Shown one piece after another: positions 8,823-17,660 of a stretch of DNA of 51,244 bases. The position numbers and the translations under genes are program-made. The stretch's first letter is position 1, and each line of letters starts with the position of its first letter. The notes under the pieces were generated by a model. It was not told where the DNA came from and did no database searches. It worked only from the letters and a program-made list of their open reading frames with translations. Location of the stretch: assembly GCA_964228455.1 (NCBI GenBank), contig CAXQZM010000063.1, positions 1 through 51,244 of the forward strand. Reading direction: 5' to 3'. The stretch is from CAXQZM01 sp964228455 (GTDB lineage Bacteria; Pseudomonadota; Alphaproteobacteria; UBA7985).

Positions 8823-9659
8823 TTATACTGTCAACTCGGCGTAAAGTTCTTGGGCCGCTGAAATAATTCCTGGTAAACCTGGAAATACTAGACCAAGCTC
8901 CTGAAGTCTATCATTTGGTAACTCGGGGCCTTTAAGTTTCGTAGAAAACGGCATGGTATCTGTATCAAATCCTGCGAAAGATAGGATTTGCTGCAAGCTT
9001 ACCTTAGCATCGCTTAAGTTATAAATTTGACCTGCCATAGAATTGCCCGTTTGACTAAGAGATAGTGCTACTGCCTCCGCGACAGTGCGTCCTGAAACCT
9101 CGGTAGTAATTGGGTTTATGGATGGCAGAGAACCTAAAAGGGCTTTCTCAAAAATTGGTGTCCACTTATTGATCTTCGCCTCGCCTCCGTAGACCCCAGT
9201 TGGACGCAGAGTCACAATTGGAAATTTGGTATCACTAACGTTCAGTGCCAAGGTTTCGATTGATAGCTTAAGTTTTCCATACAGCGTATCTGGATTAGGC
9301 TTAGCTGGTAAAACTTGCGCATCTCCAAAAATAGCCCGCGAAGAGAAGAGTATAGCTCGGTTAAGGCGCTCAGACCTTGCGTCTTCAAGTAGCCTTTTTG
9401 TAGCGTTATAATTTAGATCCCAGAATGCTTCAGGATCGTCGCCTTCGCCACCACGGTATTTGCCAGGAAGATGAGCAAACGCGCAATGTACTAATCCATG
9501 ACAGCCCCTCAAAAACGGCCGAAAATTTTTAGTACAAAGACCGTATGTATAAACTTCCGAGAGACTTCTTATCGTGTATCCTGACGCCTCAAGCTTTGGA
9601 ACAATGAAACGACCTAAGCGACCACCAGCCCCTGTTACTGCAATAATCAACTCAGCCAA
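8823..9659 (-). CDS. sqdC: SqdC-like NAD(P)-dependent reductase/epimerase
   Basis: This is an extended short-chain dehydrogenase with an N-terminal Rossmann motif, AVTGAGGRLGRFI (about 7-19), and a YGKLK catalytic Tyr-Lys pair (about 127-131). Its place directly after the SqdB and SqdD homologues matches the Rhodobacter sphaeroides sqdBDC operon, where SqdC is a reductase-like protein of sulfolipid synthesis. The symbol rests on this order as much as on the sequence. The start is not an ATG: TTG at 9659 overlaps sqdD by 13 nt, or TTG at 9650 would give a four-base TTGA overlap with the sqdD stop, a coupling arrangement. Confidence 0.75.
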   Translation of the reverse strand: MAELIIAVTGAGGRLGRFIVPKLEASGYTIRSLSEVYTYGLCTKNFRPFLRGCHGLVHCAFAHLPGKYRGGEGDDPEAFWDLNYNATKRLLEDARSERLNRAILFSSRAIFGDAQVLPAKPNPDTLYGKLKLSIETLALNVSDTKFPIVTLRPTGVYGGEAKINKWTPIFEKALLGSLPSINPITTEVSGRTVAEAVALSLSQTGNSMAGQIYNLSDAKVSLQQILSFAGFDTDTMPFSTKLKGPELPNDRLQELGLVFPGLPGIISAAQELYAELTV

Positions 9660-10435
9660 CTGGGCAACTTGCCATACTCATAAACCTCCCACCAAAGATC
9701 GATCAGTGGCCGCAGTTGCTCGGCCTTTGGATGATCAGGCTGCCAGGGTTTTTCATATTGATAGTGCAAAACATGAATCGCTTTGGGGTTCCATAGTTGT
9801 GGCAACTGGAAGTAAATATACTGCAAAGTGTTGAAAGTATGCGGTAAGCCATGCCAATCTGGAAAATACCTCTGAAGGAAGGTTTGATCAGTCCTTGGCC
9901 AGTAGGCATCCGGAGCGTCTAATAAACGAAGCATATCATTATAGGTTGAAACGCTGGGACTCGCCACAAATACACCCGAATTCAACCGATAAAAATCTGA
10001 CAAACTCTCGTAAACATTGGGAGCAGCGGAAAACTCAGGATAAGAAAATAACTTATCGCAAGATTTTAGCATTATCGTATCCGCATCCAAAAATACGACG
10101 CGATCAAATTGAGTTAGTTGCCATAGTCGAAGTTTGGCAAAATTATTCAATGGAGAATGAAACTCCGGCTTATTCCCTTTCGTGAACGGATTTTTTACAT
10201 GTACTCTCTCACGTGCGTGTGCTTGCTGAAAAGTATCACTTAAACTTGGATGATTTATACTTAATATTTGGGCGCCCCATTCTTCCAGCTCATCAATTTC
10301 ATCGCTCTCAAAAGTAGTCATTACGATCAAAGGAAATTGGGTCCCGCATACTAGTATCGAGCGAGCTAGCGCGCGCGCACCCTTTACAAAATCAGGATTA
10401 GTTACAAGAGTAACGTAGGCGTTGTTAAGCGGCAT
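9647..10435 (-). CDS. sqdD: SqdD-like glycosyltransferase (GT8, glycogenin-like)
   Basis: The 262-residue protein has the GT8 fold signatures: N-terminal AYVTLVTNPDFVKGARALARS, the metal-binding DxD in FLDADTIMLKS (about 95-105), LNSGVFVASPS (about 131-141) and a late HVLHYQYEKPW motif. In Rhodobacter, the glycogenin-like SqdD is thought to transfer sulfoquinovose from UDP-sulfoquinovose to diacylglycerol. Its placement between sqdB (11-nt overlap) and sqdC supports that role here. It is predicted cytosolic or membrane-peripheral since no membrane helix is visible. Confidence 0.82.
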   Translation of the reverse strand: MPLNNAYVTLVTNPDFVKGARALARSILVCGTQFPLIVMTTFESDEIDELEEWGAQILSINHPSLSDTFQQAHARERVHVKNPFTKGNKPEFHSPLNNFAKLRLWQLTQFDRVVFLDADTIMLKSCDKLFSYPEFSAAPNVYESLSDFYRLNSGVFVASPSVSTYNDMLRLLDAPDAYWPRTDQTFLQRYFPDWHGLPHTFNTLQYIYFQLPQLWNPKAIHVLHYQYEKPWQPDHPKAEQLRPLIDLWWEVYEYGKLPSWLS

Positions 10436-11642
10436 GCGCCAGACTTGGCTTTAACCCATCCAAAACATCTTTTTCGTGTTCCTTTGTCCAACCAGAAACA
10501 GCGGGGATACGCGTGCGGTCAACTCGGTGAACATACTTTTTAGAAATCTCAAGAACATCATCAAGCAAGCCCTCAGATAGAGTGATTAAGTCTAAACCTA
10601 GAGCTTTAAACTTATCATTTTTAACCCGTAATTCATTCTCTGCAGCTTCTTGCCGTGGATTAGCCACGAAAGATATTTCAGCACCTGTCACTTTAGCTAC
10701 AAGCTTTGCTAGGTCTCGAACTCTATGTGTTTCGGTCATTTGATTAAAAATCTCAACCCGGCCCCCTGATTTCGGTGGGTTCATTACTGCTTTCTCAACA
10801 CACTTTACAGTGTCTTGAATATGAATGAACGCTCGCGTCTGACCACCCGTCCCATGGACTGTTAGCGGATGGCCAATCGCAGCTTGTATTAGGAAACGAT
10901 TGAGAACAGTGCCATAGTCACCATCATAATCAAAACGGTTTACCAATTGAGGATGTAGAGCAGTCTCAGGTGTTTGGGCACCCCATACGATACCCTGATG
11001 CAAGTCGGTAATCCTAATTTTGTCATTTTGCGCATAAAACTGAAATAGAATTTGATCTAAGGACTTGGTCATATGATAGATGGAGCCAGGTCGAGTAGGA
11101 TAGAGTATCGATTGCTGCGCAACTGAACCATCGGTTAATCCAATCCCCACATCTAAGTAACCCTCAGGAATTTCGGCCCCTACAGTCGAGTATCCATAAA
11201 CCCCCATTGTACCCAAATGAACCAAATGAACGTCTAAGCTCGTTTCGACAATTGCATTCAAAATATTATGGGTGGCTGAAACATTGTTGTTAACTGTATA
11301 ATTTTTATGCAGGTCAGACTTCATAGAGTACGGTGCAGCTCTTTGCTCTGCAAAATGAACCATCGCATCAGGTTTCCAATTTACCAGCCACTGTTTGAGG
11401 CGTTGGTAGTCAGTAGCCAAGTCGAGAAGCTGAAATTCAATTTGCTTTCCAGTTTCTTGCTTCCATATCCGGGTTCTCTCTTGAATAGAATCCATCGGAG
11501 TCAATGATTGGACACCTAACTCTGTATCAATCCAGCGACGCGAAAGATTATCAATAATAGTCACATCATGACCCTGGGCAGAAAGGTGGAGACTAGTCGG
11601 CCACCCACAAAAACCATCTCCACCTAAAATCGCTATTCGCAT
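10425..11642 (-). CDS. sqdB: UDP-sulfoquinovose synthase
   Basis: SqdB makes UDP-sulfoquinovose from UDP-glucose and sulfite, the head-group donor for sulfolipid. Features are the nucleotide-binding loop ILGGDGFCGW (5-14), the FAEQRAAPYSM stretch (97-107), and the catalytic residues T145 (LGTMGVYG), Y189 and K193 (YHMTK), spaced as in plant SQD1. From the chosen ATG at 11642 the protein is 405 residues. A longer frame opens at 11684, but the extra residues are not family-like, and AGGA lies nine bases before 11642 (three before another ATG at 11648). It heads the operon sqdB-sqdD-sqdC-MFS, each junction overlapping or close. Confidence 0.93.
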   Translation of the reverse strand: MRIAILGGDGFCGWPTSLHLSAQGHDVTIIDNLSRRWIDTELGVQSLTPMDSIQERTRIWKQETGKQIEFQLLDLATDYQRLKQWLVNWKPDAMVHFAEQRAAPYSMKSDLHKNYTVNNNVSATHNILNAIVETSLDVHLVHLGTMGVYGYSTVGAEIPEGYLDVGIGLTDGSVAQQSILYPTRPGSIYHMTKSLDQILFQFYAQNDKIRITDLHQGIVWGAQTPETALHPQLVNRFDYDGDYGTVLNRFLIQAAIGHPLTVHGTGGQTRAFIHIQDTVKCVEKAVMNPPKSGGRVEIFNQMTETHRVRDLAKLVAKVTGAEISFVANPRQEAAENELRVKNDKFKALGLDLITLSEGLLDDVLEISKKYVHRVDRTRIPAVSGWTKEHEKDVLDGLKPSLAHAA

Positions 11643-11780
11643 TTGCATTATTCCTATAACAATTATTTTTACAGTATATATCAATATATGAGTTTATTCC
11701 GCAAATATAGGACTTTTTAAAAAATTTAGTATATCAATTATTCATCAACATAAATTAACTATATATCAATAATGAGTAGT
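11643..11780 (-). promoter_or_regulatory. AT-rich upstream region of the sqdB operon
   Basis: The bases ahead of sqdB are strongly AT-rich and hold two TATACT sequences on the minus strand that could serve as -10 elements, but no convincing -35 at standard spacing. Three copies of a nine-base repeat lie here (separate entry). A weak two-part TGTCA-like sequence on the minus strand (11773-11789) faintly resembles a PhoB box. Promoter location is therefore uncertain, and phosphate control is only a hypothesis drawn from the known role of sulfolipid in phosphate limitation. Confidence 0.35.
11677..11770. repeat. Three copies of TATATCAAT upstream of sqdB
   Basis: The exact nonamer TATATCAAT occurs at 11677-11685, 11730-11738 and 11762-11770, all in the same orientation, with starts 53 and 32 bases apart. 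Flanks are also similar (AGTATATATCAAT, AGTATATCAAT, ACTATATATCAAT). The region is AT-rich, so chance recurrence is possible, but three identical copies within 94 bases right before an operon suggest a protein-binding array. Confidence 0.5.
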
Positions 11781-11790
11781 TTTCTGACAC

Positions 11791-11875
11791 GCAGAGAAGG
11801 CCTCAGCGCGGGTTAAAGGCAATTGAGTGGTAAATTTAAACAGCCGTAAATAATTGCTGAGGCTGAATTCTCTGC
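11791..11875. repeat. Long bulged inverted repeat between the zincin gene and sqdB
   Basis: GCAGAGAA (11791-11798) pairs with TTCTCTGC (11868-11875), and GCCTCAGC (11800-11807) pairs with GCTGAGGC (11856-11863), giving 16 base pairs interrupted by a one-base and a four-base bulge. The enclosed loop is 48 bases. Neither side is followed by a run of T, so this is not a standard terminator. It could be a 3' RNA structure of the upstream gene or part of the sqdB leader. Confidence 0.6.
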
Positions 11876-11914
11876 CAAATGGATGCTTTTTATGACGTCA
11901 GAGTTTAGGCTCCG

Positions 11915-13288
11915 TTAGTCTAGAGATGCCATTCTCCAAGCTTCACTTGATCTCAGGACAGCTAGCTGCTCATCTCTAGACTTGAGCATGAACTCATCAA
12001 ACTGGGAATAGAAATCATCCATGGTCATTCCAAACAATTCCTCAAAGGCCACCTTCCACCCCTGCCCTGGGTTCTGTTGATCCCGCTCAGCATAGATTTT
12101 GTAATAATCTACAACTATTTTTTTGAAGTTGTCATCATCAAGTGACCATAGATACACAAGACCCATAAACCCACCAGTGTAGGCATAAGCGTAATTGCGC
12201 GGAATTCCGTTATTTGGATTGTCCTCGGACTCATACAAGCTGGCCTGATACTCATAATCTTTCAACGACACCCTGTCACCATTATTGGCAGCGGTGTTAA
12301 CCACGCCTCTCGCCTCATCAAGAAACTCGATCATCTGAGACCTAATGTTAATGCTTGGATCAAATTTTGCGGTTAAAGCAAATGCCGCAAACTCGGCGCC
12401 TCCCTCTTCAATCCAATTGGGGAAAACCGTAACCCGGTCATCAGCCCACAAGTATCGCTCGGGATCATCCTCAATCTGAATTCTAACTCCAAAAAGCTGT
12501 TTATCCTCAAAGTAAAACTTCATGGAATTTTGATACACATGATAAAACTCATGCATTAAAATTCTAATAGGACCATTTGTATCAAGCCAGGTATCTCTGA
12601 AGTATGACAAATCTCCACCGTTATAGAAATGATGAAAATCGACGCCAGCAGCTGCAAATCTGCGCCCCCAATCATCATCATAGAATATGCAACTCTGCAA
12701 CTGATCGCCCCCCTGTCCCCGAAGTATGCAGTTATCTTCTGAGATTTGCCGCAAAGTTTCTCGATCAGCATTTTGTTGATCTACAATCATAGCATTTAAG
12801 GGAACTATAAGCCCAAGGTTCTGAGATGCAAAATTGAGACCTCTCTCTACAGTATTTATAAGCTCTGGTTCCAAGAGCTCCCTCTGCCGGAAGTGTATGC
12901 ATAAGTCTGGATTTTGCTGCCAGTAAAAATCATAATATCTATATGTCTCATCAGAAGAAACTGGCTCCGGGCGATTATCATAATACGGCTTGCCACATCT
13001 GGGGTTCTCCTCCACGCTAGCTGCAAGGGGAATTGAGATATCAACGCCAGAGATAGACTTGCGAAGATCGTTTATTTCATTCTGATCCAGCAAGCCATCA
13101 TAAGCCAGGCCTAGCGAAGCATAGTACTCAATCAGTGCTTGTTCAGTTTTCCGGCCGTAAACACCGTCAACAGTGCCCGCATCAAAGCCCAGATCATTGA
13201 GCAGTGCTTGTGCCTGATTTACTGGTCCTGCGTGTGTATACGCGGTCAAGCTGACCATTGTTAACGCGCTTATCAATAAAGTTTTCAT
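11915..13288 (-). CDS. Secreted zincin-like metallopeptidase with N-terminal peptidoglycan-binding domain
   Basis: From the ATG at 13288 the protein is 457 residues and starts with a clear signal peptide (1 to about 20, ending THA). Residues about 23-80 form a peptidoglycan-binding-1 domain (AQALLNDLGFDAGTVDGVYG). The catalytic half carries HEFYH (246-250), a zinc-binding HExxH, and NWIEEGGAEF (291-300) about 45 residues later, the usual place of the third glutamate ligand in gluzincins. It is thus probably a periplasmic or exported peptidase acting near the cell wall; the substrate is unknown. The frame can be extended to 13345, but that would bury the signal peptide. It lies downstream of rpoC after a terminator. 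Confidence 0.75.
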   Translation of the reverse strand: MKTLLISALTMVSLTAYTHAGPVNQAQALLNDLGFDAGTVDGVYGRKTEQALIEYYASLGLAYDGLLDQNEINDLRKSISGVDISIPLAASVEENPRCGKPYYDNRPEPVSSDETYRYYDFYWQQNPDLCIHFRQRELLEPELINTVERGLNFASQNLGLIVPLNAMIVDQQNADRETLRQISEDNCILRGQGGDQLQSCIFYDDDWGRRFAAAGVDFHHFYNGGDLSYFRDTWLDTNGPIRILMHEFYHVYQNSMKFYFEDKQLFGVRIQIEDDPERYLWADDRVTVFPNWIEEGGAEFAAFALTAKFDPSINIRSQMIEFLDEARGVVNTAANNGDRVSLKDYEYQASLYESEDNPNNGIPRNYAYAYTGGFMGLVYLWSLDDDNFKKIVVDYYKIYAERDQQNPGQGWKVAFEELFGMTMDDFYSQFDEFMLKSRDEQLAVLRSSEAWRMASLD

Positions 13289-13404
13289 ATAAGTTTCACC
13301 AGGCAAGTTAGTAGTTAAGCTAATTATCTTTAGATAGCTTATCACTTCCAGCCAAGTTAGCTTAATCTGTCATCAGCAGAATTATATAGCAGTCCAATGG
13401 AAAG

Positions 13405-13445
13405 AACCAAAAAAAAGGGGGAACCTAATGGCTCCCCCTTTTTCT
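13405..13445 (-). terminator. Intrinsic terminator after rpoC
   Basis: The stem AAGGGGGAACC/GGCTCCCCCTT (13415-13440, one wobble pair, four-base loop) lies just after the rpoC stop on the minus strand and is followed there by a run of T. An A-run on one side and a T-run on the other make it potentially active in both directions. It closes the rpoBC transcript. Confidence 0.9.
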
Positions 13446-13461
13446 CATGCAGAATAATAAG

Positions 13462-16400
13462 CTACAGTTCCGGTTGCGGCTCATCGGATAAATCAGCAAT
13501 AAGCGCTGCGCTTTCAGCTTCTCGAGCTTCTTGCGCGTCCATCATTTCTTTATCCTTATCCTTCGCAATTTTCCGCAACCGTTGAATTACAGATCCTGTA
13601 CCGGCAGGTATTAACCGTCCAACAATTACGTTTTCCTTAAGACCAAGCAGAGTATCCACTTTGCCATTCACAGCAGCCTCCGTGAGAACCTTTGTCGTTT
13701 CCTGGAAGGAAGCTGCTGATATGAAAGATTTAGTCTGAAGTGAGGCTTTGGTAATTCCCAATAGAACAGGCTTGGCTGTTGCTAGTTTTAAACCTTCTTT
13801 TGCAGCGCGATCATTCTCGGCTGCAAAGTCATCACGAATGATTTCTTCACCCACAATTAATGTAGTTTCACCTGAATCCACAACTTCCACTTTCTGGAGC
13901 ATCTGACGGACAATAACCTCAATGTGCTTATCATCAATCTTAACACCCTGCAGCCGATAAACGTCTTGGATTTCTTCAGTTAAATACTCTGCAAGCGCTT
14001 CAACCCCCATAACCTCAAGAATATCATGAGGAGCTGGATTACCATCAAGTAAGTACTCACCTTTTGCGATGAAGTCACCTTCTTGGACAGCCAAATGCTT
14101 GCCCTTTGGCACCATAAACTCAGAGGTGACCTCAGGATCTTGTTCAGATCTTATGATAATACGCCGCTTTGTCTTATAATCTCTACCATACTCAACACGA
14201 CCATCCATATCAGCAATAACCGCATGATCCTTGGGACGACGAGCCTCGAAAAGCTCGGCAACACGTGGCAAGCCACCGGTAATATCCTTGGTACCACCAC
14301 CCTCAATTGGAAGGCGAGCAACTACATCACCGGCTCCCACCTGTTGACCAGGTTCAACCTGCAGAATAGCTCCAACAGACATAAAGTAACGTGCATCAAG
14401 GCCATTATCCAGAGTAACGATTTCACCAGCCTCATCCCTAAGGGTAATGCGTGGCTTTAGATCTGTCCCTCGAGGAGACGTTTTCCAATCCATAACAATG
14501 CGAGAAGCGAAGTTCGTTTCTTCATCAACTACCTCATTCATTGAAACATTATCGATCAAATCAACGAAGTTAACGAAGCCTGCCTTATCGGTAATGATAG
14601 GCTTAGTATATGGATCCCAATCTGCTAACTTTGCGCCTTTCTTAACTTTTCGCTTATCCTTTACGAGCAAACGCGCACCATAGGGAACGCGGTAATTTGC
14701 CCGAGCGCGACCCTTATCGTCTTCAAGTATAACCTCTAAGTTACGGGCAAAGACAATAGTTTCGCCCTTTGAGTTCGTAAGAACATTGTTATTTCTGATC
14801 TTTACCTTCGCATCCATTGAAGCTTCGACGCTAGACGATTCAGAGCCTTTCTGCGCAGCCCCACCAACGTGGAAAGTACGCATCGTAAGTTGAGTACCAG
14901 GCTCACCAACTGACTGGGCAGCAATTACACCTACGGCTTCGCCTATGTTGACGAACGTACCACGTGCAAGGTCTCTTCCGTAACATTTTGCGCAAACCCC
15001 AACTTTAGCCTCACAGACAAGTGGAGAACGCACCCGAACTGAGTCCAAATCGGCTGCTGTTAAAGCAGGAATATGCTCTTCAACAACTAACTCACCTTCC
15101 GGTACAATAACTTCGCCATCTGCATCTAGAATATCTTGAGCTGCCGTTCGACCAAGTAATTGCTCAACTAACGATACGATAATGTCACCACCATCCATCT
15201 TATCACGGATGGTAAGCGCCCGATCAGTGCCGCAGTCGTGCTCACGGATAGTAGCATCTTGTGCTACGTCTACTAGGCGTCTGGTTAGATATCCCGAGTT
15301 CGCAGTTTTAAGTGCAGTATCTGTTAAACCCTTCCGAGCACCAGTTGTCGAAGTAAAGTACTCCAACATTGTGAGGCCCTCTTTGTAATTTGAGATAACC
15401 GGTGTTTCAATGATCTCACCAGTTGGCTTTGCCAGCAACCCACGCATCGCGCCCAGCTGCCGCATTTGTGCTACAGAGCCACGAGCACCGGAGTCAGCCA
15501 TCATATATACTGAATTAATATCCCGCCCTTTACCTTTCGCAATGGCAGACATCATCTTATCAGTAAGCGTGTCATTGGTTTGTTGCCAAATATCTAGTAC
15601 TTTATTGTACTTCTCACCACGAGTGATTAACCCTTCTTGATACTGTGATTCAAAGCCCTTGACCTCACCCTGAGCCTTCTCGATTAGATTCCACTTATCC
15701 TTGGGTATGACAAAATCGTCCTTACCAACGGAAATACCAGCTTTTGCAGCCTCAGCAAAACCAAGCTGCATTAGTCTATCAGCAAAAATTACTGTCTTTT
15801 TCTGACCAGCATCACGATAAACGTCATCTAGTACATTCGATAGTACTTTTTTTGTCATCAAACGATCAACTACAGAAAAAGGCACTCCGTCAGGCAAAAG
15901 GTCTGCCAGCATTAATCTTCCAGCTGTTGTATCGACGATATCTTGCTTGATCTCCCCCGTCTCCGAATCACGCACATTTACGCGCGCTTTAACCGCGGAG
16001 TGCGGGTGAATCAAACCAGCCTCACGAGCATGCAGCACCTCTTCTATGGAGCCAAATAAAGAACCTTCGCCAGGCTCCCCACCCTTACCCTCTAGGGAGA
16101 GGTAATAGAGACCAAGTACAATATCCTGGGTTGGAGTAATAATTGGTTTACCTGACGCGGGCGACAATATGTTATTTGTGGACATCATAAGGACGCGCGC
16201 CTCAAGTTGCGCTTCTAACGAGAGCGGTACATGCACAGCCATTTGGTCGCCATCGAAGTCAGCGTTAAATGCTGTACAAACGAGCGGATGCAATTGGATC
16301 GCTTTACCTTCAACTAGAACAGGCTCGAAAGCTTGAATACCGAGGCGGTGCAAGGTTGGTGCTCTATTAAGAAGAACTGGATGTTCTCGTATAACCTCGG

Positions 16401-17643
16401 ATAGGATATCCCAAACTTCAGGCCGTTCCTTATCAACCATTCGCTTAGCTGCCTTTACTGTAGAGGCCATTCCATACATTTGTAATTTTGCAAAAATGAA
16501 TGGTTTAAACAGTTCAAGCGCCATCTTTTTAGGTATGCCACACTGGTGCAGTAGCAACGTCGGACCGACCACAATTACTGAACGACCAGAATAATCGACA
16601 CGTTTACCGAGCAGGTTCTGACGGAAGCGCCCTTGTTTACCCTTCAGCATATCAGACAGGGACTTCAGGGGTCTTTTGTTTGTGCCAGTGATCGTGCGAC
16701 CGCGACGACCATTATCGAACAACGCATCAACGGCCTCTTGAAGCATTCTTTTTTCGTTTCTAACGATGATATCCGGCGCACGGAGTTCAATTAACCGCTT
16801 AAGTCGGTTGTTACGGTTAATAACTCGTCTGTAAAGGTCGTTCAGATCAGAAGTCGCGAAACGTCCCCCATCAAGAGGAACAAGCGGACGGAGCTCAGGC
16901 GGAATAACTGGAAGAACATCAAGAACCATCCACTCAGGTTTCGTGCCAGATGCCTTGAATGCCTCAATTAGCTTTAGACGTTTAACAATTTTTTTCTTTT
17001 TGGTCTCTGAACCTGTTTCAAGCAAATCGGTCTTCAGGAGCTCGTATTCCATCTCCATATCTAGATCGATAAGTAACCGCTTAATAGCTTCAGCTCCGAT
17101 TAAAGCTTCAAACTGGTCCGCGCCGTACTCTTCTTGAGCAAGATAAAATTCTTCTTCACTAAGTGTCTGATGCAGTTTCAATGGAGTTAATCCAGGTTCA
17201 ACAACGACGAAACTCTCGAAATAAAGAATCTTTTCAAGCTCCTTCAAAGTCAGATCGAGAAGCAAACCAATCCGGGACGGAAGAGACTTCAAGAACCAAA
17301 TATGTGCGACTGGAGCAGCAAGCTCAATATGGCCCATTCTCTCGCGTCGAACTTTAGTGAGAGTAACCTCAACCCCACACTTTTCGCATACGACGCCCTT
17401 GTATTTCATTCGTTTATACTTGCCACAAAGGCACTCGTAGTCCTTTACTGGACCAAAAATACGAGCACAGAAGAGACCATCTCTTTCAGGCTTGAACGTG
17501 CGATAGTTAATTGTCTCTGGTTTTTTTATTTCGCCAAATGACCATGAGCGAATGCGCTCTGGGCTAGCAATGTTAATTCGCAGTGAGTCAAAGGACTGCA
17601 AGCTGCCGGGCTCTTCGCCAAAGATCTTGGTAAGTTCTGACAT
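13462..17643 (-). CDS. rpoC: DNA-directed RNA polymerase subunit beta'
   Basis: The 1393-residue protein is full-length beta'. The N-terminal zinc site is CLCGKYKRMKYKGVVCEKCG (about 71-90), the catalytic magnesium motif NADFDGD lies in the region expected near residue 460, and the second zinc cluster (CEAKVGVCAKCYGRD) and trigger-loop region (GEAVGVIAAQSVGEPGTQLT) are intact. The C-terminus ends in an acidic tail as in many alphaproteobacteria. It begins 17 bp after the rpoB stop and ends at a strong terminator, so rpoB-rpoC form a two-gene unit. The downstream gene is not rpsL, unlike the common arrangement. Confidence 0.99.
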   Translation of the reverse strand: MSELTKIFGEEPGSLQSFDSLRINIASPERIRSWSFGEIKKPETINYRTFKPERDGLFCARIFGPVKDYECLCGKYKRMKYKGVVCEKCGVEVTLTKVRRERMGHIELAAPVAHIWFLKSLPSRIGLLLDLTLKELEKILYFESFVVVEPGLTPLKLHQTLSEEEFYLAQEEYGADQFEALIGAEAIKRLLIDLDMEMEYELLKTDLLETGSETKKKKIVKRLKLIEAFKASGTKPEWMVLDVLPVIPPELRPLVPLDGGRFATSDLNDLYRRVINRNNRLKRLIELRAPDIIVRNEKRMLQEAVDALFDNGRRGRTITGTNKRPLKSLSDMLKGKQGRFRQNLLGKRVDYSGRSVIVVGPTLLLHQCGIPKKMALELFKPFIFAKLQMYGMASTVKAAKRMVDKERPEVWDILSEVIREHPVLLNRAPTLHRLGIQAFEPVLVEGKAIQLHPLVCTAFNADFDGDQMAVHVPLSLEAQLEARVLMMSTNNILSPASGKPIITPTQDIVLGLYYLSLEGKGGEPGEGSLFGSIEEVLHAREAGLIHPHSAVKARVNVRDSETGEIKQDIVDTTAGRLMLADLLPDGVPFSVVDRLMTKKVLSNVLDDVYRDAGQKKTVIFADRLMQLGFAEAAKAGISVGKDDFVIPKDKWNLIEKAQGEVKGFESQYQEGLITRGEKYNKVLDIWQQTNDTLTDKMMSAIAKGKGRDINSVYMMADSGARGSVAQMRQLGAMRGLLAKPTGEIIETPVISNYKEGLTMLEYFTSTTGARKGLTDTALKTANSGYLTRRLVDVAQDATIREHDCGTDRALTIRDKMDGGDIIVSLVEQLLGRTAAQDILDADGEVIVPEGELVVEEHIPALTAADLDSVRVRSPLVCEAKVGVCAKCYGRDLARGTFVNIGEAVGVIAAQSVGEPGTQLTMRTFHVGGAAQKGSESSSVEASMDAKVKIRNNNVLTNSKGETIVFARNLEVILEDDKGRARANYRVPYGARLLVKDKRKVKKGAKLADWDPYTKPIITDKAGFVNFVDLIDNVSMNEVVDEETNFASRIVMDWKTSPRGTDLKPRITLRDEAGEIVTLDNGLDARYFMSVGAILQVEPGQQVGAGDVVARLPIEGGGTKDITGGLPRVAELFEARRPKDHAVIADMDGRVEYGRDYKTKRRIIIRSEQDPEVTSEFMVPKGKHLAVQEGDFIAKGEYLLDGNPAPHDILEVMGVEALAEYLTEEIQDVYRLQGVKIDDKHIEVIVRQMLQKVEVVDSGETTLIVGEEIIRDDFAAENDRAAKEGLKLATAKPVLLGITKASLQTKSFISAASFQETTKVLTEAAVNGKVDTLLGLKENVIVGRLIPAGTGSVIQRLRKIAKDKDKEMMDAQEAREAESAALIADLSDEPQPEL

Positions 17644-17660
17644 GTCTTAAATCCTTATTC

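Noticed and set aside
11791..11875. SAM-II-type riboswitch or intrinsic terminator
   Set aside because: There is no suitable plus-strand downstream gene, no match to the riboswitch core I can recall, and no T-run on either side.
14083..14460. Long plus-strand open frame inside rpoC, and a similar one at 18414-18797 inside rpoB
   Set aside because: Both lie fully antisense to conserved RNA polymerase genes, have no recognisable protein features and no ribosome-binding site worth noting.
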